A DNA stretch of 64,000 nucleotides from Sphingobacterium sp. SYP-B4668 (GCF_027627455.1 NZ_CP115483.1:2604001-2668000), one strand, 5' to 3'; shown: positions 28,001-36,268, counted from the first letter of the stretch. Notes: generated from the letters alone by a model not told the origin. Numbers and translations are program-made.

Positions 28001-29252
28001 GGCATACAAAGCGATAAATAAAAAGTTGTTAAGAAGGTCTGAAGCTATCTCTTCCGAAGATCTTTGTGCAGAATACGCCGATGAAGAATGGGAATGGTTT
28101 AGAATATTTTCTATAAAAGCCTTGCTTAGTAACGAGGAGCAAAAAGCGCCAATTGATGAAAAGATAATGTTATTTATAAAAGATTGGTGTACAGAAAAGG
28201 TAAAAACGGTAAATTTTAAATATACTTATCAGGACTCAAAAGATAGGCGAGTATCAGTGAAACAAAAACAATCTGTAATTATCTCATTAATTGATTTAAT
28301 AGACTTAGAATTGGAGGATAATCTGTGGTTGAAGCTTCTAGAGGCGGATGCTTCAGGTTATTTTGATACTACCGCTAATCTATCAGAAAAAATATTGAAA
28401 GGTGTAAAATGCCGAGAACAACTGATAGATGCGATTCTGAATAATATAAGAGAAGGAATGCTGTCGAAGTATGTTCAGTTAAATCATTTTAAACTATGTG
28501 GTGAACTAAAAATTATAGAAATTTTACCTGATTTATATACAGCCATTACAGAAGATAAGAGATTTGATGGGATAGATAAGAGAGAACTTACGAAAACCTA
28601 TGTTCGACTTGGGGGAGAATTTACAGATTTTGTTGGTTTTTTGAGAATCCCTAATGATAAAAAAAGTCTCGAGGTTCAGGTGTCTTGGGAATGGTATCTT
28701 TTGATGGAACTGAAGTCGACTAATCCTGATCGAGTTAAAGAACTTCTTTGCGAGTCCTTTAGCTCAGCTAAAACGTCTTTTGACTTGAAAAAGTTGTGTG
28801 CTGTGGAATTGATTCTTATGGGCAATATAGAAGCCCTTCAGTTTTGGTGTGATTGTCTATTGGAGGAGAGAGAATCATTTATCGGTGATGGATATGAAAA
28901 GCTGTCGTCGGGAATTAAAACGATGCCATCGTCCGAAGTGATTTCACTTTTGCTAGATGTTTTAACTCGAGTTTATGACGAAGAGATTTACCTAGAACTC
29001 AAATGGCCAGATTCCATTGAAGACAAAATCTATACTTGGCTCGATGCTTTATCTGAAAATAATGAAGTACTATTCGATATTATCTCAAATAAATTATTAG
29101 AAATTGTGGCTATTTTCAGTTGTAATACGGATTTGTCTTATGCTATACGCTATAGATATGAGCGATTTTGTCAGTTTTTCTATAGTCGGAAGAAGCGTGA
29201 ATGCACCTTGTCAGAGGCTGTAAACCTATTTCAGGAGGTTAATTCTATATAG
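25041..29252 (+). CDS. Mrr-type nuclease-NACHT STAND NTPase
   Basis: This 1403-residue protein has three parts. Residues 1-160 form an Mrr-like restriction fold with Glu22, Asp51 (GDGGIDV) and Gln66-Cys-Lys68. Residues about 225-520 form a NACHT domain: Walker A LLSTAGYGKST (Gly238-Lys241), Walker B LLIVFDGLDE (299-303) and the winged-helix motif EHRNIQEYL (502-510). Residues 600-1403 are helical repeat-like sequence without recognised motifs, the likely sensor. This is the effector-STAND-sensor layout of Avs/bNACHT anti-phage proteins, where target binding drives oligomerisation and nuclease activation. It probably shares an operon with the MazG-like and DUF2075 genes. Confidence 0.85.
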   Translation: MKDEWLWLLKKYTEEGARTKFEDVCESLYKKKYPSENVKGVRVVVGDGGIDVFIGNLGAEAIRIVQCKFFINGIGESQKDQIRKSFKTVIESPHFTCRRWILCLPIKLSIDEHKWWTGWKNRQEKKYGKGFIELEDGADLIDDLKEFNLYDEVFQMDLKNTISEIHSKVTVMDLNLSKLYRSNPTLPEKRNYLFNDNLIDRTVSSFLNEDNTTGTLSEVLSNGTRGKGKRIALLSTAGYGKSTELQQLAASNCNEDSCYYPILFYLRDYNGQTIYSWLSEAVGSEWVNIEKSTLLIVFDGLDEIMESHFQHFINAINDFITQHESVNVVISSRFNFIAPDEHSQIRSFDFYFLNKLSEVEIDGFLNKKLSSKKDDFLKEIDRVGFSDYLENPFYLSKLLYIQNQIGIDAKSNFPTSRGELLKEILFERLSKDGIRFRDNEIADVLFPIAKKLAFCMSMMGLTTISDNNVKSIVKSKREREDFNKFCAINKQIKGQVAWWTFEHRNIQEYLTAEVLSKLSLEKIIEIVAIDNNRTKLSPRLLNTVSFLFEIIDPKAALFEELLNWLIENEPEFILRFERERLSRDKRHYIFKKIWHLYKHTKKMTLRISGHIKLEQLADFIEIDASLVDFLLEEVSGYLDTGLAYDALDLIGRMHKPYVVQQKVKTILIPFLRDNKYSDFIHGEIIATFIDLKFLSKEDFENVLTNLNDKEGFESRQACIRFLVRTSYYNEYADFILSTIPIYDKGQAHTSYGGIDSLLCQLICRFDTEDSILKVLKFLIANPKRIRFHYKLGFQFELSDFKKILKNASIVGGNNHQIISTVYKLLHKVKYVWTKKDWMEPFVTFFAQVSSTGKVFKTLYKWDREARLSSYFLDNSSCDFLLEEFLSNKISDTELNNYLGWSRIYSPDQVLYFETIINNLGGQVKIEDYLKDYAILQQHIAIKNTKILLSGKEELFSEIRKMYTLIGKDKIANTDLYTADLEWYSSSLAYKAINKKLLRRSEAISSEDLCAEYADEEWEWFRIFSIKALLSNEEQKAPIDEKIMLFIKDWCTEKVKTVNFKYTYQDSKDRRVSVKQKQSVIISLIDLIDLELEDNLWLKLLEADASGYFDTTANLSEKILKGVKCREQLIDAILNNIREGMLSKYVQLNHFKLCGELKIIEILPDLYTAITEDKRFDGIDKRELTKTYVRLGGEFTDFVGFLRIPNDKKSLEVQVSWEWYLLMELKSTNPDRVKELLCESFSSAKTSFDLKKLCAVELILMGNIEALQFWCDCLLEERESFIGDGYEKLSSGIKTMPSSEVISLLLDVLTRVYDEEIYLELKWPDSIEDKIYTWLDALSENNEVLFDIISNKLLEIVAIFSCNTDLSYAIRYRYERFCQFFYSRKKRECTLSEAVNLFQEVNSI

Positions 29253-29606
29253 TCCGGGAGGATAATATTGTAGATCAAGTCAGCCGAATTTTCTATTTTC
29301 GAATAGACAAAAAAAAGAGAGATCATCTTCACACGAAACCCGGAACAAAGAAATATCGGTGTGGCTTTTTAGTTTATTCTAATTAACTTAATACCATCTT
29401 CTGGTTATCAGAGGTTTCATTTTTTAAAATTTTTGTTGAAAGTTGTTGTCTTAATTTGAAGTTCATTATATTCGATTAGCGAATGAAAAACAGCAGGATC
29501 AGAATCAGTTTTGGTTATAGCTGATTTTATGTTGACAATAACTAACTAGTTCAATTAACGATAGTATGAGTTGTTTTTGGATGCTCATGCCCCTCAAATC
29601 AGTGAT
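29253..29606. other. intergenic, probable promoter region of helicase gene
   Basis: This is AT-rich with no gene. It has a small dyad ATTCG-ATTAG-CGAAT near 29470-29484. A TTG at 29571 extends the helicase frame, but ATG 29607 is preferred. Confidence 0.35.
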
Positions 29607-32507
29607 ATGACTTATTTCTCTTCGAACTATCCCAGGATAAATTACCCTATAAGCGAAGCCAATAGCCCAGGCTTACGTAATGCTCAAATTGGTGCCATTC
29701 ATGCCATAGGCGCGCACTTTGCCTTACATGAAGAAGATCCAGCCTTGGTAATTATGCCGACTGGTTCTGGAAAAACAGCGGTGTTAAATCTTTCGGCCTA
29801 CCTGCTAAGGGCAAAACGTGTGCTGGTCATCAGTTCCAGTGTAATGGTTAGGGGGCAAATTAAAAATGAATTTTCAACCCTAAAAACTCTTAAGGAGTCG
29901 AAGGTGTTTCATACTGATCTAGACACACCTAGAGTGAAAGAGATAAAGTCGCCAATTAAATCTGCTGAAGAATGGGCTACATTTGCAGATTTCGAAGTCG
30001 TTGTTGGTATCCCTAACAGCATCAACGAGGGCATTGCCGTGTTACCAGACTCTGAACTATTTGATTTGGTACTGGTAGATGAGGCGCACCATGTACCTGC
30101 ATTTACTTGGTCAAATATTGTTCGTGCATTTCCCAGAGCAAAAAAGATTTTTTTTACAGCGACACCTTTTCGTAGGGATAAAAAAGAAATAGAAGGGCGC
30201 ATGGCTTTTAATTACCCTCTAGCTAAAGCCTATGAGGACAAAATATTCGGAGAAATTGGTTATTATCCTGTGATTACTGACGGTCAAAATCCTGATTTAG
30301 CAATTGCTAAAGCCACCGAAAAGGTCTTTAATGAAGATACAGCTGTTGGTCTTCGTCATTACATCATGGTCAGAACAGAAACAAAGGAGCATGCCCAAGT
30401 ACTGAGCGAATTGTATGAAAGCCAGACAACCTTACGGCTTCAAAAAATTGATAGCACAAAGACTTATACTTTTATTAACAAAACTATTGCCAAACTCAGA
30501 GGCGGTGAACTGGACGGCATCATTTGCGTGGATATGCTTGGAGAGGGATTTGACTTTCCAAACCTAAAAATTGCAGCCATACACAGTCCAAAAAAATCAT
30601 TGGCCAATACCTTACAATTTATAGGACGGTTTGCTAGAACTAATGCTGAAAATATCGGTGAAGCTAAATTTTTGGCAGTGCCAAATGATATTGAGATTGG
30701 CAAAAGAAAGCTTTACGCAGAAGGTGCAGTTTGGAATGATATCATCAAAAATCTAAGTCAGGAAGTCATGGATGCTGAAGATGAAGTAAAGCAGGCAATT
30801 GATTCCTTTCATTATGAAACTACTCAGGCCAATGCGGAAGAGATTTCCTTTTATAATTTGAATCCCTATTGCCATGTTAAGATTTATAAAGCAGAAGGAA
30901 TAGATCTAAATGGGGAATTGATGCTGTCCGGTCAGCAAACCATTCACCATGCCATTAGTACAGAGCTCAATACTGTTATATTTATTACCAAAGAAACGGA
31001 GAAGCCCAAATGGATTTTGTCCGATGAGCTTTTGAATGTAAAGCATTATTTCTTTTTGGTCTATTATGATGAACCGACCAAATTGCTTTTCTTGCATTCT
31101 TCTATCAAAACACCGCAATTCTATGACAATATGGTGGAAGTCTTTGCAGTGGGAGACTATACAAGGGTTTCTAAATACCAAATAAACAAAGTATTGTTAG
31201 ATATTGTAAACCCCGAGTTTTTCAATATTGGTATGTTAAACCGTTCTGCACATAGTGGAGAATCGTATCGAATCACAGCGGGGCCAAATGCAGAGACAAC
31301 AATCAAGAAAAGCCATAGCAAGAATTATGCGAATGGACACGTATTTATGAAGGGTAATACCGCGGGTAATAAAATGACAGTTGGTTACAGCAGTGCTTCT
31401 AAGGTTTGGAGCAATGCTTATGAGAAAATTCCCAATTATGTCAAATGGTGTCAGGTTCTAGCTGCTAAAATTGTCAGTACGAGGGAGGTGAAAACAAATA
31501 CTGCCTTTGACGACTTGCCAATCGGTAAAGTAGTAGACAGCTTCCCTTTGCCGGCCCATGGTGCCACTTGGAACAATACGACGTTTAGTGAACCTCCTTT
31601 ATTATACAAATTGGAAGATGACGAAATAGTCGAGACGTATCAGTTGCTGGATTTTGATATTGAACTTGATAAGGCTAATAGCACTTTGAATATTCTGCTC
31701 TTTGAACTGATTTTCCAGGGCATTCAACTGAAGTTAAGTTACGACTTTGATAATTATTTCCTGTATGTGGAGGAGCCTGATTTTGAATTTATTGTAGAAG
31801 AGGCGGGGCATCAGATTCCATTACTGGATTACCTTGATGAATGCCCGCTTCAAATCTATTTGGATGATTTTGCAACAATTGGCAATCATGAATATTATGC
31901 GCCACCAAGTGATGCGAATTTTCATTTTGATAACAGTAAAATTCAGGCATTCAGTTGGGCAAATACCGATGTAAAGCGAGAATTCTACAGTACTACTGCC
32001 CAAAAGGCTGGTAATGGTAACCTGAATTCTATTCATGAAACTTTACAGGCTAAATTGATGGCAGATAATTACACACTACTTATTTATGATCATGGTCAAG
32101 GGGAAGTAGCAGATTTTGTTTCTTTTATGGACTTACCGGATCGTGTAGAAATTAATCTTTATCACATTAAGGGTTCAGGTGGTAATGCTGCGGGTGATCG
32201 TGTGAATGACGTTTATGAAGTCTGTATGCAAGCCGTGAAATCACAAGTATGGACTGTTAACCGTCAATCCTTTAATCATAAGATTTTGCAGAGAACCAAT
32301 GGAAATCTACACAAATTTTTAGCCGGGAATCATGCCATATTCCAGGCTCTAATGTCTAATGGTAAAAGATTACAGTTTCTCTTTACCATTGTACAACCTG
32401 GTATATCACAGGCTACTTTTAGTCCAAAGTTGAGCTACATATTAGCGGCTGCAGATGATTCCATTACCAATAGCGGCTACCTGCCTATGCTTGTCATTGG
32501 TTCATAG
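29607..32507 (+). CDS. DEAH-box SF2 helicase with C-terminal nuclease-like domain
   Basis: This protein has about 966 residues. The SF2 core has Walker A IMPTGSGKTA, DEAHH in LVLVDEAHHVP, SAT-type motif III IFFTATPFRRD, and motif VI FIGRFART. After about 450 residues of linker, the last 150 hold GEVADFVSF, VEINLYHIKGSGG and DRVNDVYEVCMQAVKS. That is a nuclease-like pattern with an Asp and a His-x-Lys in place of (D/E)xK. Similar helicase-nuclease proteins occur in restriction-type loci. It may work alone or with the upstream operon. Residue numbering depends on the start chosen (ATG 29607). Confidence 0.82.
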   Translation: MTYFSSNYPRINYPISEANSPGLRNAQIGAIHAIGAHFALHEEDPALVIMPTGSGKTAVLNLSAYLLRAKRVLVISSSVMVRGQIKNEFSTLKTLKESKVFHTDLDTPRVKEIKSPIKSAEEWATFADFEVVVGIPNSINEGIAVLPDSELFDLVLVDEAHHVPAFTWSNIVRAFPRAKKIFFTATPFRRDKKEIEGRMAFNYPLAKAYEDKIFGEIGYYPVITDGQNPDLAIAKATEKVFNEDTAVGLRHYIMVRTETKEHAQVLSELYESQTTLRLQKIDSTKTYTFINKTIAKLRGGELDGIICVDMLGEGFDFPNLKIAAIHSPKKSLANTLQFIGRFARTNAENIGEAKFLAVPNDIEIGKRKLYAEGAVWNDIIKNLSQEVMDAEDEVKQAIDSFHYETTQANAEEISFYNLNPYCHVKIYKAEGIDLNGELMLSGQQTIHHAISTELNTVIFITKETEKPKWILSDELLNVKHYFFLVYYDEPTKLLFLHSSIKTPQFYDNMVEVFAVGDYTRVSKYQINKVLLDIVNPEFFNIGMLNRSAHSGESYRITAGPNAETTIKKSHSKNYANGHVFMKGNTAGNKMTVGYSSASKVWSNAYEKIPNYVKWCQVLAAKIVSTREVKTNTAFDDLPIGKVVDSFPLPAHGATWNNTTFSEPPLLYKLEDDEIVETYQLLDFDIELDKANSTLNILLFELIFQGIQLKLSYDFDNYFLYVEEPDFEFIVEEAGHQIPLLDYLDECPLQIYLDDFATIGNHEYYAPPSDANFHFDNSKIQAFSWANTDVKREFYSTTAQKAGNGNLNSIHETLQAKLMADNYTLLIYDHGQGEVADFVSFMDLPDRVEINLYHIKGSGGNAAGDRVNDVYEVCMQAVKSQVWTVNRQSFNHKILQRTNGNLHKFLAGNHAIFQALMSNGKRLQFLFTIVQPGISQATFSPKLSYILAAADDSITNSGYLPMLVIGS

Positions 32508-32913
32508 TGGATAACCATTCTAATTGATCTCCGTTCACTAATGTAAATATTCATTTTTTACAATTATTAATTGTAGAATAAATACTACTATAGCAGATAT
32601 TCGAGTGAAGATTTTGGAAATCTAAATAAAACTGTATATATGAATGATTGACTAAATATACCGGAAGATTCCTACAAGAAAATAATGAATAGTACTGTGG
32701 ATTTATAATGTATTGAGTGCATATAACTATATTTAGCAAATTAAATAAATCGCCCGTGCAAATACTTTATATATACTTTAAAGAGTTAAATGGCATCCTT
32801 GAACAAGGACTGAATTTTGGAGGTGTCTCGTCCTGAAAAAACTTTACAGAGACACTGCAAGACGACACAACCGAAGGTACTGAGCGAAGCTAGAGTTTAG
32901 TTATTGTGGACAG
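32508..32913. other. convergent intergenic region with hairpin
   Basis: This is AT-rich. The only notable feature is an inverted repeat GTGTCTC (32823-32829) / GAGACAC (32849-32855) in a less AT-rich patch, which may be a bidirectional terminator or an insertion-sequence relic. No gene was found. Confidence 0.4.
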
Positions 32914-34743
32914 TTATTTTTTCAGAAGCGAAAAGTACTTTAGTTCCAATCGGTAAAGTGGATTTCTTCCTGATATTTTTTCTTCAATCATTTCAATCAG
33001 CTCTTTGTCCTCAAGTAAAATAATTAGTTTTCCTTCCTTTAGTAGGTCTTTTTGTTGATCTTGAAGAGAATGTTTGCCGCCTAATCTTGAGAGTATTAGG
33101 ATGAAATTTCCCGTCGTTCCATTTAGATATTTAGATGTTGAATACATAGTGTCAAAATCAATTTCGTTTTTATAGTTTTTAAATTCAACTATTAAAATTT
33201 TAGAGTTGAAATCCATATTGATACGACTCCAGAACGATGAATTAGATATGTAGTTATTATATACTACTAAATCTCTCCTCAATGTGTCAGCTGAGTTTGA
33301 TGCTTGAGTTTCTGCTATGTATTGCGTAAAGGAGTCCGCAAAAAGAAATTTGAATATTTCTGCTCCAATTTTCTCATAGTTGGGCCATCCTGCCTTTCCT
33401 CTAGGGCAGTTTCTTAATTCTTCGATAAGTAACTTACCTTCATGTATTTCATTTGGCTGGTTAAATTCAATAAGATGAATTCTAGATTTAATAAATAAAT
33501 GAATTAATTCACTATGATTGTTTTCGAAATACTTGTAAGTCAATTCATTCAAATATCGAACCTTTACTTGGCTTTTTTCGAAATATTCTAGGACAAGATT
33601 ATCAGGTTTAGAGCTAAACATTACTTGTTTGTTATATCCTGGCAAACAATTGTCAAGCCCTTCTAAAGTTGATTCCAGGTCACCTTCGCTAAATTCTTTT
33701 TTGTGAAAAACCTTTAGATATTCTTTGGTTGAGATTCCTTCAATTTTCAAAAAGGTGCAATCGGTAAAATTCGATTCAACTGCTAAATCTTGATTTCTGA
33801 TGAAAAACTTAACGAACTCAGCCAATTCTTTTTCTTCTGCGTTAGTCAAGTATATATTTAATAATTCTTGATGAATGGAAGACTTAGAAAAGATAGTCTG
33901 AGGAATTTTCCAATCGCTTATTTTTATACCGAACCAAGACCAAGAGTAAAGCTGCTTGTCAATTTTTTCAATATTGTAAGGAGGCCTTGGAACGAAGTCT
34001 AAAATATGGTCGTTTAAATGAATTGTTACGTCAGTTTTATCTTCATAAGAATATAAACGACACACGACTATTTCTTCTCTCTCATCGCAGAGATAGGCTT
34101 TTATTGATTTACGACTCCAATTAAAATGGATTGCTTTCAAAGGGTAATGCTCGTTTATGTAACTGCGGTATATTGATATTTGTGTTTTTAGCTGCTCTAG
34201 AAGATTTGAATGTATTTTTGGCTCTATTTTTTTGTACTTACTCTGGGTGGATTTTATGAGTTCTTTATTATTTTTTATTAATCGTACAATAACTTCGGAA
34301 ACATCTTCAAAACTGTGCAGCCTAATACGAAGCTTTAAGCCACCATTATCTTCGCCTTCTAATTGGTTTATTTCCTCTTGTGTATGAATGGGAAGATGGT
34401 AGGAAGAGAGCTTAAGTCGATTGAGATGGTAAAGTAATTCGCCACTATACCAAAGCTTGTCAACTAGTAGTGTGCAAAGCTGATCAGCAAGGTTGACAAC
34501 AAGTATTTTTTGTTCTTCAAATAAGTCCCCACAATCTTCACTTGAAGCTATGTCAAGACATCTTTCTGCCATTTTGATCTCCAATAATTTATAGTTGTTA
34601 ATCTCAGTTAAAAGAGAAAATAACTCATTCTTCAAGTGAACGAACTTTACAATTTCACGCTTCTGAATTTTACAAAGAGAATCAAAGTTTGCAATTAGTT
34701 TTTCAAAATATTTCCGGGTTTCCGTCATCTTATAATTGTGCAC
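32914..34743 (-). CDS. large protein with C-terminal PD-(D/E)XK nuclease domain
   Basis: This 609-residue protein is of unrecognised family apart from its end. The C-terminal 160 residues have the restriction-endonuclease pattern: CPRGKAGWPNYEKIGAEIF, then RRDLVVYNN with Asp491, and ILIVEFKNYK with Glu520-x-Lys522. The first 440 residues are mixed alpha/beta without clear motifs and could bind a target or protein partner. Met at 34728 (MTETRKYF) is an alternative start. It lies downstream of an XRE gene and a frameshifted small gene, probably one operon. A restriction or defence role is inferred. Confidence 0.75.
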   Translation of the reverse strand: MHNYKMTETRKYFEKLIANFDSLCKIQKREIVKFVHLKNELFSLLTEINNYKLLEIKMAERCLDIASSEDCGDLFEEQKILVVNLADQLCTLLVDKLWYSGELLYHLNRLKLSSYHLPIHTQEEINQLEGEDNGGLKLRIRLHSFEDVSEVIVRLIKNNKELIKSTQSKYKKIEPKIHSNLLEQLKTQISIYRSYINEHYPLKAIHFNWSRKSIKAYLCDEREEIVVCRLYSYEDKTDVTIHLNDHILDFVPRPPYNIEKIDKQLYSWSWFGIKISDWKIPQTIFSKSSIHQELLNIYLTNAEEKELAEFVKFFIRNQDLAVESNFTDCTFLKIEGISTKEYLKVFHKKEFSEGDLESTLEGLDNCLPGYNKQVMFSSKPDNLVLEYFEKSQVKVRYLNELTYKYFENNHSELIHLFIKSRIHLIEFNQPNEIHEGKLLIEELRNCPRGKAGWPNYEKIGAEIFKFLFADSFTQYIAETQASNSADTLRRDLVVYNNYISNSSFWSRINMDFNSKILIVEFKNYKNEIDFDTMYSTSKYLNGTTGNFILILSRLGGKHSLQDQQKDLLKEGKLIILLEDKELIEMIEEKISGRNPLYRLELKYFSLLKK

Positions 34744-34901
34744 AACGTTTGCAATATTACCGAAGGCAGTATAATCGAAGCTGAAAGTTTCGATTATACA
34801 TCGAGGCTAGCCAAAACGAATTTTTATGAAGTAAATTTTAGACTTATAAGTTATTGTAACAAAAAACAAATAGTCTACTTAATTTTATCTTTATGTGTAG
34901 G

Positions 34902-35157
34902 TTATTGAGGGAAAAGACTAAGCTTAAACCTTTGCTCACCTATTTCTTTAAATAAATAAGATAAATCTTTTGATTTCGTATTTCTTAATTTTACTTGATC
35001 AGATAGAGTTAAATCACATTTTCTATTAGAGAAAAGATTATGTTTTATTATATATACTAATTTTATCAAAAGTAGCCCTAAAGCTCTCTTTGTTAAGATT
35101 AATAAAGCCAACAGCGATAGCCTCGTGAAGAGAAAGTGTGTTTTTTAAACCTGCCAT
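34902..35157 (-). pseudogene. small winged-helix (HARE-like) gene with a +1 frameshift
   Basis: From ATG 35157 the frame reads MAGLKNTLSLHEAIAVGF to FDKISIYNKT and a stop. The next frame reads IIKHNLFSNRKCDLTLSDQV, then LRNTKSKDLSYLFKEIG and a stop at 34902. Joined by skipping one base in the AT run near 35040-35050, they give an 84-residue small winged-helix-like protein. The extra base may be a true mutation, a sequencing error or a programmed shift. It lies 8 bp after the XRE gene and before the nuclease gene. Confidence 0.55.
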
Positions 35158-35165
35158 AGTTTAGT

Positions 35166-35606
35166 TTATCCCTTCAACTTTTTAACTTCTGCGGCTAAGT
35201 CTGCGACGACTTTGGTTATGTCGATGATGGCTTGTGTTTTTATCTTACCATCTTCTATGAGTTTTTCCAATAAAGCTTCTATCTTATTATCCGCCTCATA
35301 GGTAATCGTTGGAAAATGATTTAAACTATTTTGCTTTGATGTATCCTGGTTATGTTGAATATAGTAAATAGCTTTCTCTTCATTGAAGGAACGAATAAAT
35401 TCAATAGTTACACCTAATGCATCAGCGAATTCTTGTAAAGCAGGTTCTGGTATAGTCCACATGTTCTCGAATTCAGAGATGCGTCTTTGGTCAAACTTGC
35501 TTTCGCACCTTTGCCCTACAATTTCCTGTTTTAAGCCCATGATTTCCCGAATCCTTTTTAAGTTTTTTCCTTCATGTATTTTCTCTTCTTGGAATGCAAT
35601 ACTCAT
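35166..35606 (-). CDS. XRE-family regulator with helical C-terminus
   Basis: This 146-residue protein has an N-terminal HTH (LKRIREIMGLKQEIVGQRCE, with RRISEFENM) and the third-helix region (PALQEFADALGVTIEFIRSF). A long C-terminal helix (about 105-145, KIEALLEKLIEDGKIKTQ) could mediate oligomerisation. It heads the leftward operon with the small winged-helix gene and the PD-(D/E)XK protein and is its likely autoregulator. In restriction-type loci such controllers delay nuclease expression; that parallel is inferred. Confidence 0.85.
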   Translation of the reverse strand: MSIAFQEEKIHEGKNLKRIREIMGLKQEIVGQRCESKFDQRRISEFENMWTIPEPALQEFADALGVTIEFIRSFNEEKAIYYIQHNQDTSKQNSLNHFPTITYEADNKIEALLEKLIEDGKIKTQAIIDITKVVADLAAEVKKLKG

Positions 35607-35823
35607 TTTCTGACAGATTTAAATGTGCTCGGTAATTTACCGGTTCTTTACCACTTTTTTGTACGTAATTGGTTTTTTACCTTTGAAGTAAAGATACAAT
35701 TATTTACCAATTAAATCACGTTTTTCAATACATCAGATATCGTTTTAGGACGTAAATATTTGTCTTTTTAAATTAAAACTATAGATTTGCACCATCTTAT
35801 AGGTGGATGTGCTTATGAGTCTT

Positions 35824-35964
35824 GTTAACGAAACCTGAGAAATTTCAAATGGAACAAGGCGATAAGTGGATCAAAACGCCCGCTAGCAATGGCGCGGCGT
35901 CCGCTTACTCGTTCCATGGGCTTCTCAGGGCCTCGTTGACAGTGGGTTGGATGCCGCGCCATTG
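35824..35964. other. interlocking inverted repeats in pseudoknot order
   Basis: Arm A (35824-35870) is complementary to A' (35900-35940) through blocks CCTGAGAA/TTCTCAGG, ATGGAAC/GTTCCAT and the flanking GTTAACGA-type ends. Arm B (35887-35902, CAATGGCGCGGCGTCC) pairs with B' (35949-35964), with one position differing. The order A-B-A'-B' is that of a pseudoknot, with GC far above the surroundings. It could be a structured RNA, a site bound by a recombinase or replication protein, or a relic of a palindromic mobile element. Confidence 0.6.
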
Positions 35965-36049
35965 TCGGTTTAAATCCTGCTCAAAGACTCGTTAAAACCA
36001 ATAGCGAGTATGAACTTACGACAAAGAACAAAAAACATCATCAAACACC

Positions 36050-36108
36050 CCGAGTAGCTCGGTAGGTCAAGTCATTGGATGACTTTTCTTGGTCGTAAAG
36101 TGTGCGAC
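36050..36108. other. three consecutive short hairpins
   Basis: The first is CCGAG-TAG-CTCGG (36050-36062). The second is AAGTCAT-TGG-ATGACTT (36069-36085). The third is GTCG...CGAC (36092-36108). They follow the pseudoknot-like region at about 85 bp. The first hairpin resembles a tRNA D-arm in sequence, but the set does not fold as a tRNA. Confidence 0.5.
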
Positions 36109-36268
36109 AAATACCCGATTATAACACCTGCAATTCACAAATAGCACACTTCGGCAAATCAGTTAATCAATTTTTTCATGGTGTAATCCAAGCGAAGGTG
36201 CATTGATGTTATCCATGTCCGCCTAGCAGCTTAAGGTAACACCTTCAAGGTCAATTAAACCAACAATT

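Larger units (their letters stand above)
35607..36268. other. 662-bp gene-free region with structured non-coding DNA
   Basis: It separates the defence operon from the SusC locus. It contains the interlocking inverted repeats (35824-35964) and three short hairpins (36050-36108) listed separately. GAAGGTG 36194-36200 pairs with CACCTTC 36240-36246 just before the SusC start. No protein-coding frame is credible. Confidence 0.6.

Noticed and set aside
22782..32507. Assignment to BREX, DISARM or classical restriction-modification
   Set aside because: There is no methyltransferase, PglZ, BrxC or DrmA/B-type gene in the island; the helicase and nucleases do not match those gene sets.
32551..32739. 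Minus-strand frame of 62 codons
   Set aside because: It lies in very AT-rich DNA, has an Ile/Tyr/Asn-biased composition, no neighbours and no plausible start context.
36050..36108. Possible tRNA gene (D-arm-like AGCTCGGTAGGT)
   Set aside because: The segment folds into separate hairpins with 3-base loops; no acceptor stem, 7-base anticodon loop or T-arm can be formed.
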